Made by a program: the position numbers and the translations under genes. A stretch of 64,000 nucleotides of DNA from Allobosea sp. LC85 (lineage in GTDB: Bacteria > Pseudomonadota > Alphaproteobacteria > Rhizobiales > Beijerinckiaceae), in assembly GCF_000735605.1 (NCBI RefSeq), contig NZ_JPKG01000024.1, positions 1 to 64,000 of the forward strand, read 5' to 3'. This document shows positions 45,922 to 54,029 of the stretch, one piece after another. Position 1 is the first letter of the stretch. Every line of letters starts with the position of its first letter. The notes below the pieces were generated by a model, which was not told the DNA's origin, did not search any database, and saw nothing but the letters and a program-made list of their open reading frames with translations.

Positions 45922-48900
45922 TCAGCCCAACGTGTCGCGCATGGCCTCATCCAGGGTCTCGAGCAGGATGTCGGCATGCTCGCGCCGGAAGGTCATGGGG
46001 GGGCGGAGCTTGATGACGTTGTCGAAGGGGCCGTCCGTCCCCATCAGCACGCCGAGCTCCCCGGCCCGATTGACGATGGCCGAAGCGGGTTCACCGGCAT
46101 GCTCCTTGGTTGAGCGGTCCCGCACGAGCTCAAGACCAAGGAACAGGCCCCGCCCGCGCACGTCGCCAATGATCGAATGACGATCCATCAGCTTGCGCAT
46201 GCCGGCGAGGAGATAGTCACCCTGCTCCACGGCGTTCGGCAGGAGACGCTCTTCTTCGAGCACGTCGAGGACGGCGAGCCCCGCCGCGCAGGACACCGGA
46301 TTGCCGCCGAACGTATTGAAATACTCCATGCCGTTGGCGAAGCGCTCCGCGATCTCGCGGCGCATCGCGACAACGGCAAGGGGATGGCCGTTGCCGATCG
46401 GCTTGCCCATGGAGACGATGTCCGGCACGACACCGTGTTCCTCGAAGGCCCACATCGTTTGACCGACGCGGCCAAAGCCCACCTGAACCTCATCCGCGAT
46501 GCACAGGCCACCGGCGCGACGGACGGCGTCATAGATCGCACCAAGATATCCCGGCGGCAGGAAGACCTGCCCGGCGACGCTTGGGATCGTTTCGGCGATG
46601 AAGGCGGCGGGCGCATGCCCGTCCTTCACAAGCCGGTCGATGATCCCGCAAGCATACTCGCCATAGCGCTTGCCGATCTCGCCTTCCGGCCAATCCGCCG
46701 GTGCGCGATAGGGATCAGCGACGGGCAGCACATGCGTATGCTCCGGCCGCCCGCTGCCTCCCTTGCGCTTGAACTTGTAGGGGCTGATGTCGATCAGACC
46801 CTGCGTGTGGCCGTGATAGGCCCAGTCCAGGACGATCATGTCGCTTCGGCGCGTATGGGCTCGCGCCGCGCGCAGGGCGAGTTCGTTCGCCTCGCTCCCC
46901 GTGCACACCACGAAGAACGTATCAAGCTCGCGCGGCAGCGTCTTCGCCAAGCGTTCCGTGTAGTCGATGATGTTGTCGTGGAGATAGCGCGTGTTGGTGT
47001 TCAGGCGCTGGGCCTGCCGCGTGATCGCGTCCACCACACGCGGGTGGCAATGCCCGATATGGGCGACGTTGTTATAGCAATCGAGATGGGCGCGGCCGGT
47101 CTCGTCGATCAGCCAGACATCTTCGCCGCGAACCATCTTGAGCGGCCTGCGGTAGGAGAGCGAAAGATTGGGGCCGAGTCGCTTCTTGCGCGCCGCCTGC
47201 AGCGCATCCTTTTCCTGCCCAGACCTGTCGAAGGTCTCCGGCGGCAGGCCCGCGAAATCATAGGGCGAAGGAAAGAGGTCGTCCCAGACGCCGCGGAATG
47301 CCGCCTCGCCAACGCCCGGAATGACGCTGACGTCGTCATAATCCGAGGCGACGAGTTGCAGATGGAGATGCGGTATCCAGCCGCCATTCTCTGCGTAGTC
47401 ACCAAGCCGCGCGACACTGGCGCCGGCCGGCAGTTCTTCGCCCACATGCCGGTCGCGAACCGAAGCATGGTCCAGGTGCCCCCAGAGGCTCCGGAAGCGC
47501 AGTCCGGGTTCCGGCTCATGCTCGAGCAGCAAGAGCCCGCCATAATCTTGCGGCGCAGGATTGATCGTTGCGGCCACGACCCTTGCCGGCAGCGGGGTGA
47601 AGAGCGGCGTACCCGCAGGCGCAAAGATATCGAGGCCAAGATGGATGTTGCGGCGCACGCCATCGATCAGGGTCGAGTCGAAGAAGGGCGCCGTATAGAC
47701 GGTGCGCAGTTCGCCATGCGGCCCGAGGCCGAGCGTAAAGCCGTGTTCTCTCTGCAGATCGGCATAGGCCCGATCGGCGGTCGCATGATCCTGCGCCGCG
47801 CTCGCCCGTGCCAGTGGCGCCTCGGGATTGCCGAGATCGACCACATGCTTCTGCTGGCGCGCCGGATGCGGCTGCATGAGCGGCGCCAGCTTCCTGCGGT
47901 TTGCGGCCAGCCAGCCCCGCAGGCGCCCCGCGCCGGGCGTCGCTTCGAGGCCACAGGCATTGCGCAGGATCGCCGTGGCGATACGGCGATCGACCTTGCC
48001 GAGCCGCTCCAGGAGAATCCAGGCCGGCCTTTCGCTGACGAGGAGATAGGGATTCTCAACCGCTTCGGCGTGGCGCGTCGCCGAAATCGACACGCTCACC
48101 GCCAGCCGTGCGGCGATCAGATCGATCAGGATGTCGAATTCCGCGTCCTGCAGCGGCAGTTCCGCGTGGTAGCCTGCGGCGACCGTGGCGGCGGTTTCGA
48201 TCGGGCTCTTCTCGCCGAGCATCGCGTAAGTGCAGGCAACGGCGAGCTCGGCGATAAGCGGCGAATGGGCCGCGTCACCAAAATCGATAAGGCCTGCGAT
48301 CGCGCCCTCAGCCGGATCAGCGACCAACAGGTTCCAGTCATTGGCGTCATTGTGGATGACACCATGGCGCAGTCGCCTGAGCGTCGGCGCGACCCGGGAA
48401 TCATAGGCGTCGAGCACGCTCTCCAGGCAGCGCCGCTGCGCCGCATCGGCCACATGAGACAGGCGCTGGCGCGCACGCGGCGTCTCGCGGATCTCCCAAT
48501 CAAAGGCGACATGCGCGCCGGGATGGCCGAAGCTGCCGAGCACCCGATCGAGCTGCCCGAGGACACGGCCGATATCGCGCAGCGTTTCCGGCGTCTTGGC
48601 AACCTCGGCCAGCGGCGTGCCAGGGAGATAGGTGACGAGACGGACGCAATGACGCTCGCCGCCGCGGCCGGTCAAAAGCCCGAATTCCAGCCCATCGCAC
48701 GTCGGCACCACTCGCGGCGTCGGCAAGGTCGGATCGTTGATTTCGACATGCCGCAGCAGCGCGGTCTGGAACTCGATCGCGGTCGGAGGCTCTGCCGCAT
48801 TGACGATCTTGAGGATGAACCGCTGCCCATCGTCCCCGCGAACGTCAAAATTCTGGTCGCGTTCGCTGGGCAGGCCATCGAGGCGGCCGACGACGCCGAA

Positions 48901-48969
48901 GCGCTTCCGCAAGACCTCCGCAGCTTCCTCGAGGGAGAATGTCGGGCGTGGGTGATTGACGAAGGTCAT
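45922..48969 (-). CDS. Three-domain fusion: APH-type kinase, M23-like domain, class III aminotransferase/phospholyase
   Basis: The protein has 1015 residues. Residues about 1-340 form an aminoglycoside-phosphotransferase-like kinase (HNDANDWNLLV catalytic loop, LIDFGDA metal site). About 400-560 is an M23-like beta fold (NIHLGLDIFAPAGTPL and PHLHLQL supply H-x3-D and HxH ligands). About 590-1015 is a class III PLP enzyme (VCTGSEANELALRAARAHTR, CIADEVQVGFGR, VSMGKPIGNGHPLA with the Lys). The kinase/class III pairing parallels hydroxylysine kinase and phosphohydroxylysine or phosphoethanolamine phospho-lyase, so phosphorylation then elimination of an amino alcohol is a reasonable reading. ATG at 48969 gives a start just before the kinase fold. 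It diverges from an Lrp-family regulator. Confidence 0.82.
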   Translation of the reverse strand: MTFVNHPRPTFSLEEAAEVLRKRFGVVGRLDGLPSERDQNFDVRGDDGQRFILKIVNAAEPPTAIEFQTALLRHVEINDPTLPTPRVVPTCDGLEFGLLTGRGGERHCVRLVTYLPGTPLAEVAKTPETLRDIGRVLGQLDRVLGSFGHPGAHVAFDWEIRETPRARQRLSHVADAAQRRCLESVLDAYDSRVAPTLRRLRHGVIHNDANDWNLLVADPAEGAIAGLIDFGDAAHSPLIAELAVACTYAMLGEKSPIETAATVAAGYHAELPLQDAEFDILIDLIAARLAVSVSISATRHAEAVENPYLLVSERPAWILLERLGKVDRRIATAILRNACGLEATPGAGRLRGWLAANRRKLAPLMQPHPARQQKHVVDLGNPEAPLARASAAQDHATADRAYADLQREHGFTLGLGPHGELRTVYTAPFFDSTLIDGVRRNIHLGLDIFAPAGTPLFTPLPARVVAATINPAPQDYGGLLLLEHEPEPGLRFRSLWGHLDHASVRDRHVGEELPAGASVARLGDYAENGGWIPHLHLQLVASDYDDVSVIPGVGEAAFRGVWDDLFPSPYDFAGLPPETFDRSGQEKDALQAARKKRLGPNLSLSYRRPLKMVRGEDVWLIDETGRAHLDCYNNVAHIGHCHPRVVDAITRQAQRLNTNTRYLHDNIIDYTERLAKTLPRELDTFFVVCTGSEANELALRAARAHTRRSDMIVLDWAYHGHTQGLIDISPYKFKRKGGSGRPEHTHVLPVADPYRAPADWPEGEIGKRYGEYACGIIDRLVKDGHAPAAFIAETIPSVAGQVFLPPGYLGAIYDAVRRAGGLCIADEVQVGFGRVGQTMWAFEEHGVVPDIVSMGKPIGNGHPLAVVAMRREIAERFANGMEYFNTFGGNPVSCAAGLAVLDVLEEERLLPNAVEQGDYLLAGMRKLMDRHSIIGDVRGRGLFLGLELVRDRSTKEHAGEPASAIVNRAGELGVLMGTDGPFDNVIKLRPPMTFRREHADILLETLDEAMRDTLG

Positions 48970-49059
48970 CGCAGGCTTTCCGAATTGTCGCTCCACCATC
49001 AATCTGACATTGATGCTGTGGCGGCCGCGCTGCTCCAATTGGCGGTTTTGCCGCCATTG

Positions 49060-49087
49060 TGGCGGTAGCAACCTGCTATCGCCGCCA
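49060..49087. promoter_or_regulatory. Candidate Lrp-type operator between fusion gene and regulator
   Basis: A dyad TGGCGG-TAGCA-ACC-TGCTA-TCG-CCGCCA (one 3-base bulge) lies 22 bases before the regulator ATG; a smaller GGCGG-N5-CCGCC lies just beside it at 49041-49055. Autoregulation and control of the divergent gene are likely. Confidence 0.45.
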
Positions 49088-49109
49088 CACCGATATCTGC
49101 GAGCCCTTG

Positions 49110-49544
49110 ATGGCGATGGACGAAAAGAACGCGAAGATTCTGCGGCTGCTCCAGGACAATGCGCGGCTGCCGATCAAGACGATTGCCGGAAGCGTCGGGC
49201 TTGCTCGCAGCTCCGTGCGCGAGCGCATCGCCAGGATGGAGACGGACGGCACCATCCGCGGGTACAAGGCAACCGTCATGGAAGGCAGTTCAGGTGCCGA
49301 CGCGTTCCGCGCCTTCCTGATCATCCGCCTCGCCAAGACGCCGGCACGCGACACAGTGGATCGCATAGCCGTGCTCCCAGCGGTCAGACGGTGCTACTCT
49401 ATCGGCGGCGAGATCGACGTCATCGCCGAGATCGAAGCGGAGACGACCCGTGCGTTGAATTCGGTGCGTGACGAGATCGCATCGATGCCGCATGTCGCCG
49501 ACCTGACGACCGCGATCGTGCTCGCAGACGAGAAGCCAGCCTGA
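49110..49544 (+). CDS. Lrp/AsnC-family regulator
   Basis: This 144-residue protein has the N-terminal helix-turn-helix (DEKNAKILRLLQDNARLPIK, then VGLARSSVRERIARME) and C-terminal RAM ligand domain (about 65-140, FLIIRLAKTP and GGEIDVIAEIEAE). Lrp-family proteins sense amino acids. A second ATG 6 bases in is also possible. Divergent orientation from the kinase/aminotransferase fusion suggests control of that gene by an amino-acid substrate. Confidence 0.88.
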   Translation: MAMDEKNAKILRLLQDNARLPIKTIAGSVGLARSSVRERIARMETDGTIRGYKATVMEGSSGADAFRAFLIIRLAKTPARDTVDRIAVLPAVRRCYSIGGEIDVIAEIEAETTRALNSVRDEIASMPHVADLTTAIVLADEKPA

Positions 49545-49565
49545 GCGGTCGACAGAAGCCGGCGC

Positions 49566-50180
49566 TCAGGCCTTCGTCACGCCCGAGCCTCGACAGCCCG
49601 CATCACAGGACCGAGCATGAGCGATCAGGTATTCGACCTGCGCCGGGGTCTCGATCGCGCCGGCTGCGTGCTCATGCCGGATTTTTGCGATCGCGGCATC
49701 CGCTTCGAGGCCACTTTCAATGAGAAGCAGTGCCGCGACCGTTCCGGTGCGCCCAAGCCCCGCCTTGCAATGGATGGCCCAGTTCTCCCCCGCCACGAGA
49801 CGACGCAACAGCGCAAGCCTCTGCCAGTCCTCGGCGAAGGCCGCAGTCGGCGCGCTGTAGTCCGGAATGGCCGCATGGGCCCACTCCAATCCGGCATCCC
49901 GGACAGCCATTGAGAACAGCTCTTTCTCGCAGGGCAGTTCATGCGCCTCGACGAGGCTGAGAAGCCCGCCGGCTCCGAGCCTGGCGAGATGATCCAGATC
50001 CTGGGCGAGTGACAGCATGGAATCGGCGCCTGGCAAGAGGCGCCCTCGCCACAGTCCCGGACAGGGGGCCAGCACCAGCGTTCCGGCGATTCCGGGCAGC
50101 GCGATGATCGATGCTGGCCTCGCGGCTGACTTGTCCAAACGGCACTCTCCGAGGCTGAGCGCAAGGCCCGCAATGCCCAT
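49566..50180 (-). CDS. Dual-specificity/tyrosine phosphatase-like protein, copy 1
   Basis: This 204-residue protein has the cysteine-phosphatase loop HCKAGLGRTG (CX5R) at about residues 137-146, the general-acid candidate Asp in AAIPDYSAPT and a family C-terminus GAIETPAQVEYLIAH. It resembles CDKN3-type phosphatases. Its start lies 12 bases from the palindrome at 50192-50219 shared with the divergent permease gene, so both may answer to the GntR regulator. It converges on the Lrp gene. It is a paralogue of the protein at 53208-53726. No ribosome site is obvious, so a downstream start is possible. Confidence 0.75.
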   Translation of the reverse strand: MGIAGLALSLGECRLDKSAARPASIIALPGIAGTLVLAPCPGLWRGRLLPGADSMLSLAQDLDHLARLGAGGLLSLVEAHELPCEKELFSMAVRDAGLEWAHAAIPDYSAPTAAFAEDWQRLALLRRLVAGENWAIHCKAGLGRTGTVAALLLIESGLEADAAIAKIRHEHAAGAIETPAQVEYLIAHARSCDAGCRGSGVTKA

Positions 50181-50191
50181 TGATTGACTCG

Positions 50192-50219
50192 GTGATATAG
50201 CTGTGTACAGCTATATCAC
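50192..50219. promoter_or_regulatory. Long palindrome in the phosphatase / amino-acid permease intergenic region
   Basis: 13-bp perfect arms GTGATATAGCTGT and ACAGCTATATCAC around GT. The centre CTGTGTACAG resembles the perfect CTGTATACAG before the binding-protein gene at 55.1 kb. It is a likely operator for the cluster's GntR-family regulator. Confidence 0.65.
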
Positions 50220-50220
50220 T

Positions 50221-51420
50221 ATGGAGTCCATGTCAGCCCCTCGGCCCAAAGCAGTCAGTTCCATGTCGCCTCCGCCACGGATATTGCGAGAGCAACTCGC
50301 GGCGGTGCTCTGGCCGGCGGCGACAGTGCTCGGCATCGTACTTCTCGGTCTCCTCGCTGCTCGCAATGTCTCCGCGAACCTCGCGGCTGCGGGACTGGAG
50401 ATCGACTTCTCGTTCCTCTGGCAGGAAGCGGGTTTCGATGTCAGCGAAAGCCTGATCGGCTATTCGCCCCGCGACACCTATGCCCGCGTGCTGCTCGTCG
50501 GCATCTTGAACACCCTCGCGGCTGCAGCCCTCATCCTCGTTCTGGCAAGCGGTATCGGGCTGTTCGTCGGCATCGCCATGACCAGCTCCAACTGGCTCGT
50601 GCGCACCTTGGCGCGCACCTATGTCGAGTTGTTGCGCAACCTGCCGAAGCTGCTGATCGTGATCGCGCTCTATGTCGCGATGGTGCGCAGTCTGCCCCAT
50701 ATTCGCTCGGCCTGGACCAGCCCCTTCGGCGCGATGCTGAGCAATCGCGGTCTCGTGCTGCCCTGGCCGATCATCGACCAGGGCGGCCAGGCGCTTGCGA
50801 TCGCAGCCTGCCTCTGGCTCGTCGGAGCGCTCCTGTGGATCCGCGCCGCCCGGCTACATCAGGACCGCACAGGTGAGCTCCGCCCGGTCTTCCTGCCCGT
50901 GGTCGCTGCGGCGGCAAGCCTCTACGCCGCGCTCGACCTGACAGATACACTGCATATCACCTGGTCGGTGCCGAAGCTGACAGGCTTCAACGTCTCCGGG
51001 GGCGTGAGCCTGTCCTTGCAGTTCACCGCCCTTGTGGTGGCCCTGTCGGTCTATCACGGGGGGCAGATCGGCGCGATCGTGCGTGGCGGGATCATCGCCA
51101 CCTCGCGTGGACAGCGCGAGGCCGCGCAAGCCCTGGGTCTCGACTGGTTGAAGACGATGCGGCTCATCGTGCTGCCCCAGGCACTGCGCGTCATCACGCC
51201 GCCGCTCGGCAATCAATACTCCAACCTGCTGAAGAACACCTCGATCGCGCTGGCGATCGGATACTCCGATTTGCTGAGCGTGGTGAGCACATCGGTGAAT
51301 CAGACATTCCGCCCGATCGAACTCATGGCGCTCGTGGCCGCCTTCTTCCTGATCGCGAACTTGCTGATCTCGGCCTTGGTGAACTGGTGCAACCATGCCT
51401 TCCGGCTGAAGGCGCGCTGA
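50221..51420 (+). CDS. General amino-acid ABC transporter permease, AapQ/BztB type
   Basis: This 399-residue inner-membrane protein has about eight helices and the AapQ/BztB feature of a large insert between N-terminal helices (residues about 155-250). The EAA loop REAAQALGLDWLKTMRLIVL contacts the ATPase. It carries LNTLAAAALILVLASGIGLFV early in the translocation domain. Start is ambiguous: ATG codons at 50221, 50230 and 50263 lack a well-spaced ribosome site, and an earlier in-frame GTG lies inside the operator palindrome. It pairs with the next gene. Confidence 0.87.
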   Translation: MESMSAPRPKAVSSMSPPPRILREQLAAVLWPAATVLGIVLLGLLAARNVSANLAAAGLEIDFSFLWQEAGFDVSESLIGYSPRDTYARVLLVGILNTLAAAALILVLASGIGLFVGIAMTSSNWLVRTLARTYVELLRNLPKLLIVIALYVAMVRSLPHIRSAWTSPFGAMLSNRGLVLPWPIIDQGGQALAIAACLWLVGALLWIRAARLHQDRTGELRPVFLPVVAAAASLYAALDLTDTLHITWSVPKLTGFNVSGGVSLSLQFTALVVALSVYHGGQIGAIVRGGIIATSRGQREAAQALGLDWLKTMRLIVLPQALRVITPPLGNQYSNLLKNTSIALAIGYSDLLSVVSTSVNQTFRPIELMALVAAFFLIANLLISALVNWCNHAFRLKAR

Positions 51421-51422
51421 GA

Positions 51423-52520
51423 ATGACGCTGACAGTCGAGATGGCCGCCCGCTCGCATGCCCCTTCCCGGCAAGGGTTAGCGCCCATTCTGGGCTGGCTG
51501 CGCCAGAATCTGTTCTCGGGCTGGTGGAACGCAGCCCTGACCGTCGTCACGCTCGCCCTTCTGGTCCTGCTCGCCTGGGGCGCGCTGACTTGGATAGTGC
51601 TCGAAGCGGTCCCGTTCTCCGGCAACCGGGGCGACTGCCTGAATGCCTCGGGAGCCTGCTGGGCATTTCTCAGCGAGAAGGCCAATCTCGTCCTGACCGG
51701 GACCTACCCGGCCACCGAGCGCTGGCGCGCGCATCTCGCCTCCGGCCTGATCACCATAACAATCCTCGTCTTCGCGCTGGTTCCGATGAGGCTTGCGATC
51801 CGGGCAGCGATGGTGGCGGGCACCGCAGTGCTCTCCTACCTGCTTCTGCGCGGCGGCTTCGCAGGCCTGCCCTTCGTCGAATCCCACCGCTGGAACGGCT
51901 TGCCCCTGATGCTGTTCCTGTCTGCCTTCACGATGGCCGCGGCGTTTCCGCTCGGCATCCTGCTGGCGCTGGCTCGCTGGTCGCAGCATCGCGCGCTGAA
52001 CCTTGCTGCCGTCGCCTATATCGAGACGGTGCGCGCCATTCCGATGGTCGCAGTCTTGTTCGCCGGCATTTTCGTCTTGCCGCTGCTGCTGACGCGAGGC
52101 GCGACCATAGAACCCGTCGCCGCGATCCTGATCGTGCTGACCCTCTTCTATGCGGCCTATTTCGCGGAGGACATTCGCGGCGGCTTGCAGGCGCTGCCAA
52201 AAGGACAGGTCGAGGCGGGGGCCAGCCTCGGCCTCACCGCCGCGCAACGCATCCGCCTGATCGTGCTGCCCCAGGCCTTGCGTACGGCCGTCCCCGGCAT
52301 GACGAACACGATCATCGGCAGCTTCAAGGATACTTCGCTCGTCGCCATCGTCGGCATGCATGATTTGCTTTCGACAGCCCGCATGGCATATGCCGATCCT
52401 CTCTGGCAGGCCTATGCTTTGGAGGCGAACATTGCGATCGGGCTGTTCTATTTCCTCTGCTGCTGGATGATCTCCGAACGGGCACGGCGACTCGGGCACG
52501 GCGCCGGCAAGCTCGGCTGA
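51423..52520 (+). CDS. General amino-acid ABC transporter permease, AapM/BztC type
   Basis: This 365-residue permease has the AapM-specific N-terminal region (FSGWWNAALTVVTLALLVLL), a periplasmic loop with two cysteines (NRGDCLNASGACWAFL) and an EAA loop VEAGASLGLTAAQRIRLIVL. It starts 2 bases after the AapQ-like stop. No AapP-type ATPase follows; the next gene is the GntR regulator. Confidence 0.87.
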   Translation: MTLTVEMAARSHAPSRQGLAPILGWLRQNLFSGWWNAALTVVTLALLVLLAWGALTWIVLEAVPFSGNRGDCLNASGACWAFLSEKANLVLTGTYPATERWRAHLASGLITITILVFALVPMRLAIRAAMVAGTAVLSYLLLRGGFAGLPFVESHRWNGLPLMLFLSAFTMAAAFPLGILLALARWSQHRALNLAAVAYIETVRAIPMVAVLFAGIFVLPLLLTRGATIEPVAAILIVLTLFYAAYFAEDIRGGLQALPKGQVEAGASLGLTAAQRIRLIVLPQALRTAVPGMTNTIIGSFKDTSLVAIVGMHDLLSTARMAYADPLWQAYALEANIAIGLFYFLCCWMISERARRLGHGAGKLG

Positions 52521-52545
52521 GCCCGGCCTTGCGACAGGGAGAGCC

Positions 52546-53232
52546 ATGACGATCGAACTCACCAGCCCCGAGGCGCAGCAGCTTCGCCAGATGGTCCGCT
52601 CGCGCAACGACGTGATCTTCGAGATCGTGCGCGACCGCATCTGCCTGCGTGAATATGACGAAGGGCATGTCATTCACGAAGCGGCACTCGCCGCGGAGTT
52701 CCACGTCAGCCGGACACCGATCCGACAGGTCCTGCAGCGACTTGTCTACGAACAGCTCGCGGAGACGCGAAACGGCGTCGGCACCATCGTTTCTTATGTC
52801 GATCACCACGCCGTCGACATGCTGCGCTTCCGCATCGGTCTGACGGGCCTGATCGCCGATCTCGTGCCGCTGCAGGTCCCCGCTTCGCTCAGATCCGACT
52901 ATGCTCGCTTGCGTTCATTGGCCGAAGGACTGCGTGACACATCCCCGGTCAAGGATGTCTGGGGCGTCTGGCGCGCCCACCACGAGGCACGCAACGCCTT
53001 GATCGGCGACGAGGCGCTGCGCCAGATGGACGACATGATCTTCTTCCGCATCGCGCGAAGCTGGGTCAGCTGGCTGAAGCGCGATCCGGGGCTCGTTCGT
53101 GCCTTGCTGGTTCAGGAAATCGCGGCGACCGCCGAGAAGACCGAAAGCCTGCCGGCATCGGAGCTGTTTCGCCTGCATGCGGCGCATCTCGAATTGCTGC
53201 TCGCTCGCTATGGCGAGGACAACAGCAGGTAG
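52546..53232 (+). CDS. GntR-family regulator (FCD-type)
   Basis: This 228-residue protein has an N-terminal winged helix (about 20-85, with VSRTPIRQVLQRLVYEQL) and an all-helical C-terminal ligand domain with the metal-binding histidines of the FCD class (RAHHEARNALIG, LHAAHLELL). It is third in the amino-acid permease operon and probably represses it through the palindromes at 50192-50219 and 55116-55125. Its 3' end overlaps the convergent phosphatase gene by 25 bases. Confidence 0.85.
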   Translation: MTIELTSPEAQQLRQMVRSRNDVIFEIVRDRICLREYDEGHVIHEAALAAEFHVSRTPIRQVLQRLVYEQLAETRNGVGTIVSYVDHHAVDMLRFRIGLTGLIADLVPLQVPASLRSDYARLRSLAEGLRDTSPVKDVWGVWRAHHEARNALIGDEALRQMDDMIFFRIARSWVSWLKRDPGLVRALLVQEIAATAEKTESLPASELFRLHAAHLELLLARYGEDNSR

Positions 53233-53726
53233 GAGACCTGGGCCTCGCTTTCGATTGCGCCCGGCCGAGCAGCACGCACCGCAGCAATGGCGTCCTCCGG
53301 CGGCATTCCGGTCTCGATCAGCACGCGCGCGGCCATCATGCCGCTGCGGCCATATCCGGCGAGACAACAGAAGGCGACACCCCGGCCGAGGCGCAGCTCG
53401 CCAAGGATCGCCTGGGCCAAACGCGGCCAGTCCAATGTCTCGTCCGGCGCGAAGAAGTCCGCGACAGGCGCGCAAAGCAAGCGGATCCCGCGCAGCTCCG
53501 CAGCGCGCTCCAGATGTTCGCAGTCATCGGCATCGCATTCGGCCTGGTCCAGGAGACTGATCAGGAGCGTCGTTCCGCTCGCCTTCAGAATGTCGAGAAC
53601 CTGCTCCTGCTGATCCGCGTCGATGGTCCGTTCGCCACGCCGGAGGATGACGAGCCCCGGCAGCGGCAGCATGCCCACGGCTCCGGCATGCCCGCGGACC
53701 GTAACCCATGCCGGCTCCTCCTCCAT
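53208..53726 (-). CDS. Dual-specificity/tyrosine phosphatase-like protein, copy 2
   Basis: This 172-residue cysteine-phosphatase fold has the loop CLAGYGRSG (CX5R) at about residues 121-129, candidate acid in APVADFFAPDE and the C-terminus GAIESEAQVSYLL. It is a paralogue of the phosphatase at 49566-50180; the two bracket the permease/GntR operon. It overlaps the GntR gene tail to tail. Phosphoprotein or small-molecule substrate is not known. Confidence 0.75.
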   Translation of the reverse strand: MEEEPAWVTVRGHAGAVGMLPLPGLVILRRGERTIDADQQEQVLDILKASGTTLLISLLDQAECDADDCEHLERAAELRGIRLLCAPVADFFAPDETLDWPRLAQAILGELRLGRGVAFCCLAGYGRSGMMAARVLIETGMPPEDAIAAVRAARPGAIESEAQVSYLLLSSP

Positions 53727-54029
53727 GCCCGCCCCCCCTGCAAAACCTTGCCGGATCCAGTGTTCCGATCGCGGCCGACTAGAGGCGGATCAGGCGGCAC
53801 TGTCCAGAACAATGGCATCGGCAGTCCTGGCGCACCGGCCGGGAAAGTGGGGTTGCGACTGGGAAAGCCGATGCAAGCGCAGAAGGTTGGTTCATCGGAT
53901 CGGACATGACATCCGGTCCGATGACCCACACGGACATGCGAAGGCAGGGCGAAAACATGTTCCGGTTCGCCGAGCGATCAGCGAGCCGGTGGAGAGATGC
54001 GCAGCAGGGTTGCGGCTGAACAGCAGCCG
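53727..54029. other. Intergenic region carrying repeat copy C
   Basis: No gene is visible in these 303 bases between the phosphatase start and the end of the binding-protein gene (both minus strand). It holds the third copy of the dispersed repeat and is otherwise unremarkable. Confidence 0.5.
53836..53924 (+). repeat. Dispersed palindromic repeat, copy C (diverged)
   Basis: GGGAAAGCCGATGCAAGCGCAG and AAGGTTGG match the core of copies A and B, with a shortened 5' part. The palindrome (53892-53924) has arms TCATCGGATCGGA and TCCGGTCCGATGA, complementary except for one base. It shows that the palindrome is a conserved part of the element. Confidence 0.75.

Noticed and set aside
46177..49068. 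963-codon open frame on the plus strand opposite the kinase/aminotransferase fusion
   Set aside because: It is the exact antisense of a protein with clear catalytic motifs; its translation is Arg/Asp/Ala-rich without domain signatures, as expected in GC-rich antisense.
50203..50220. GTG start for the AapQ-like permease at 50203
   Set aside because: It would put the start codon inside the 28-bp palindrome and adds no family sequence.
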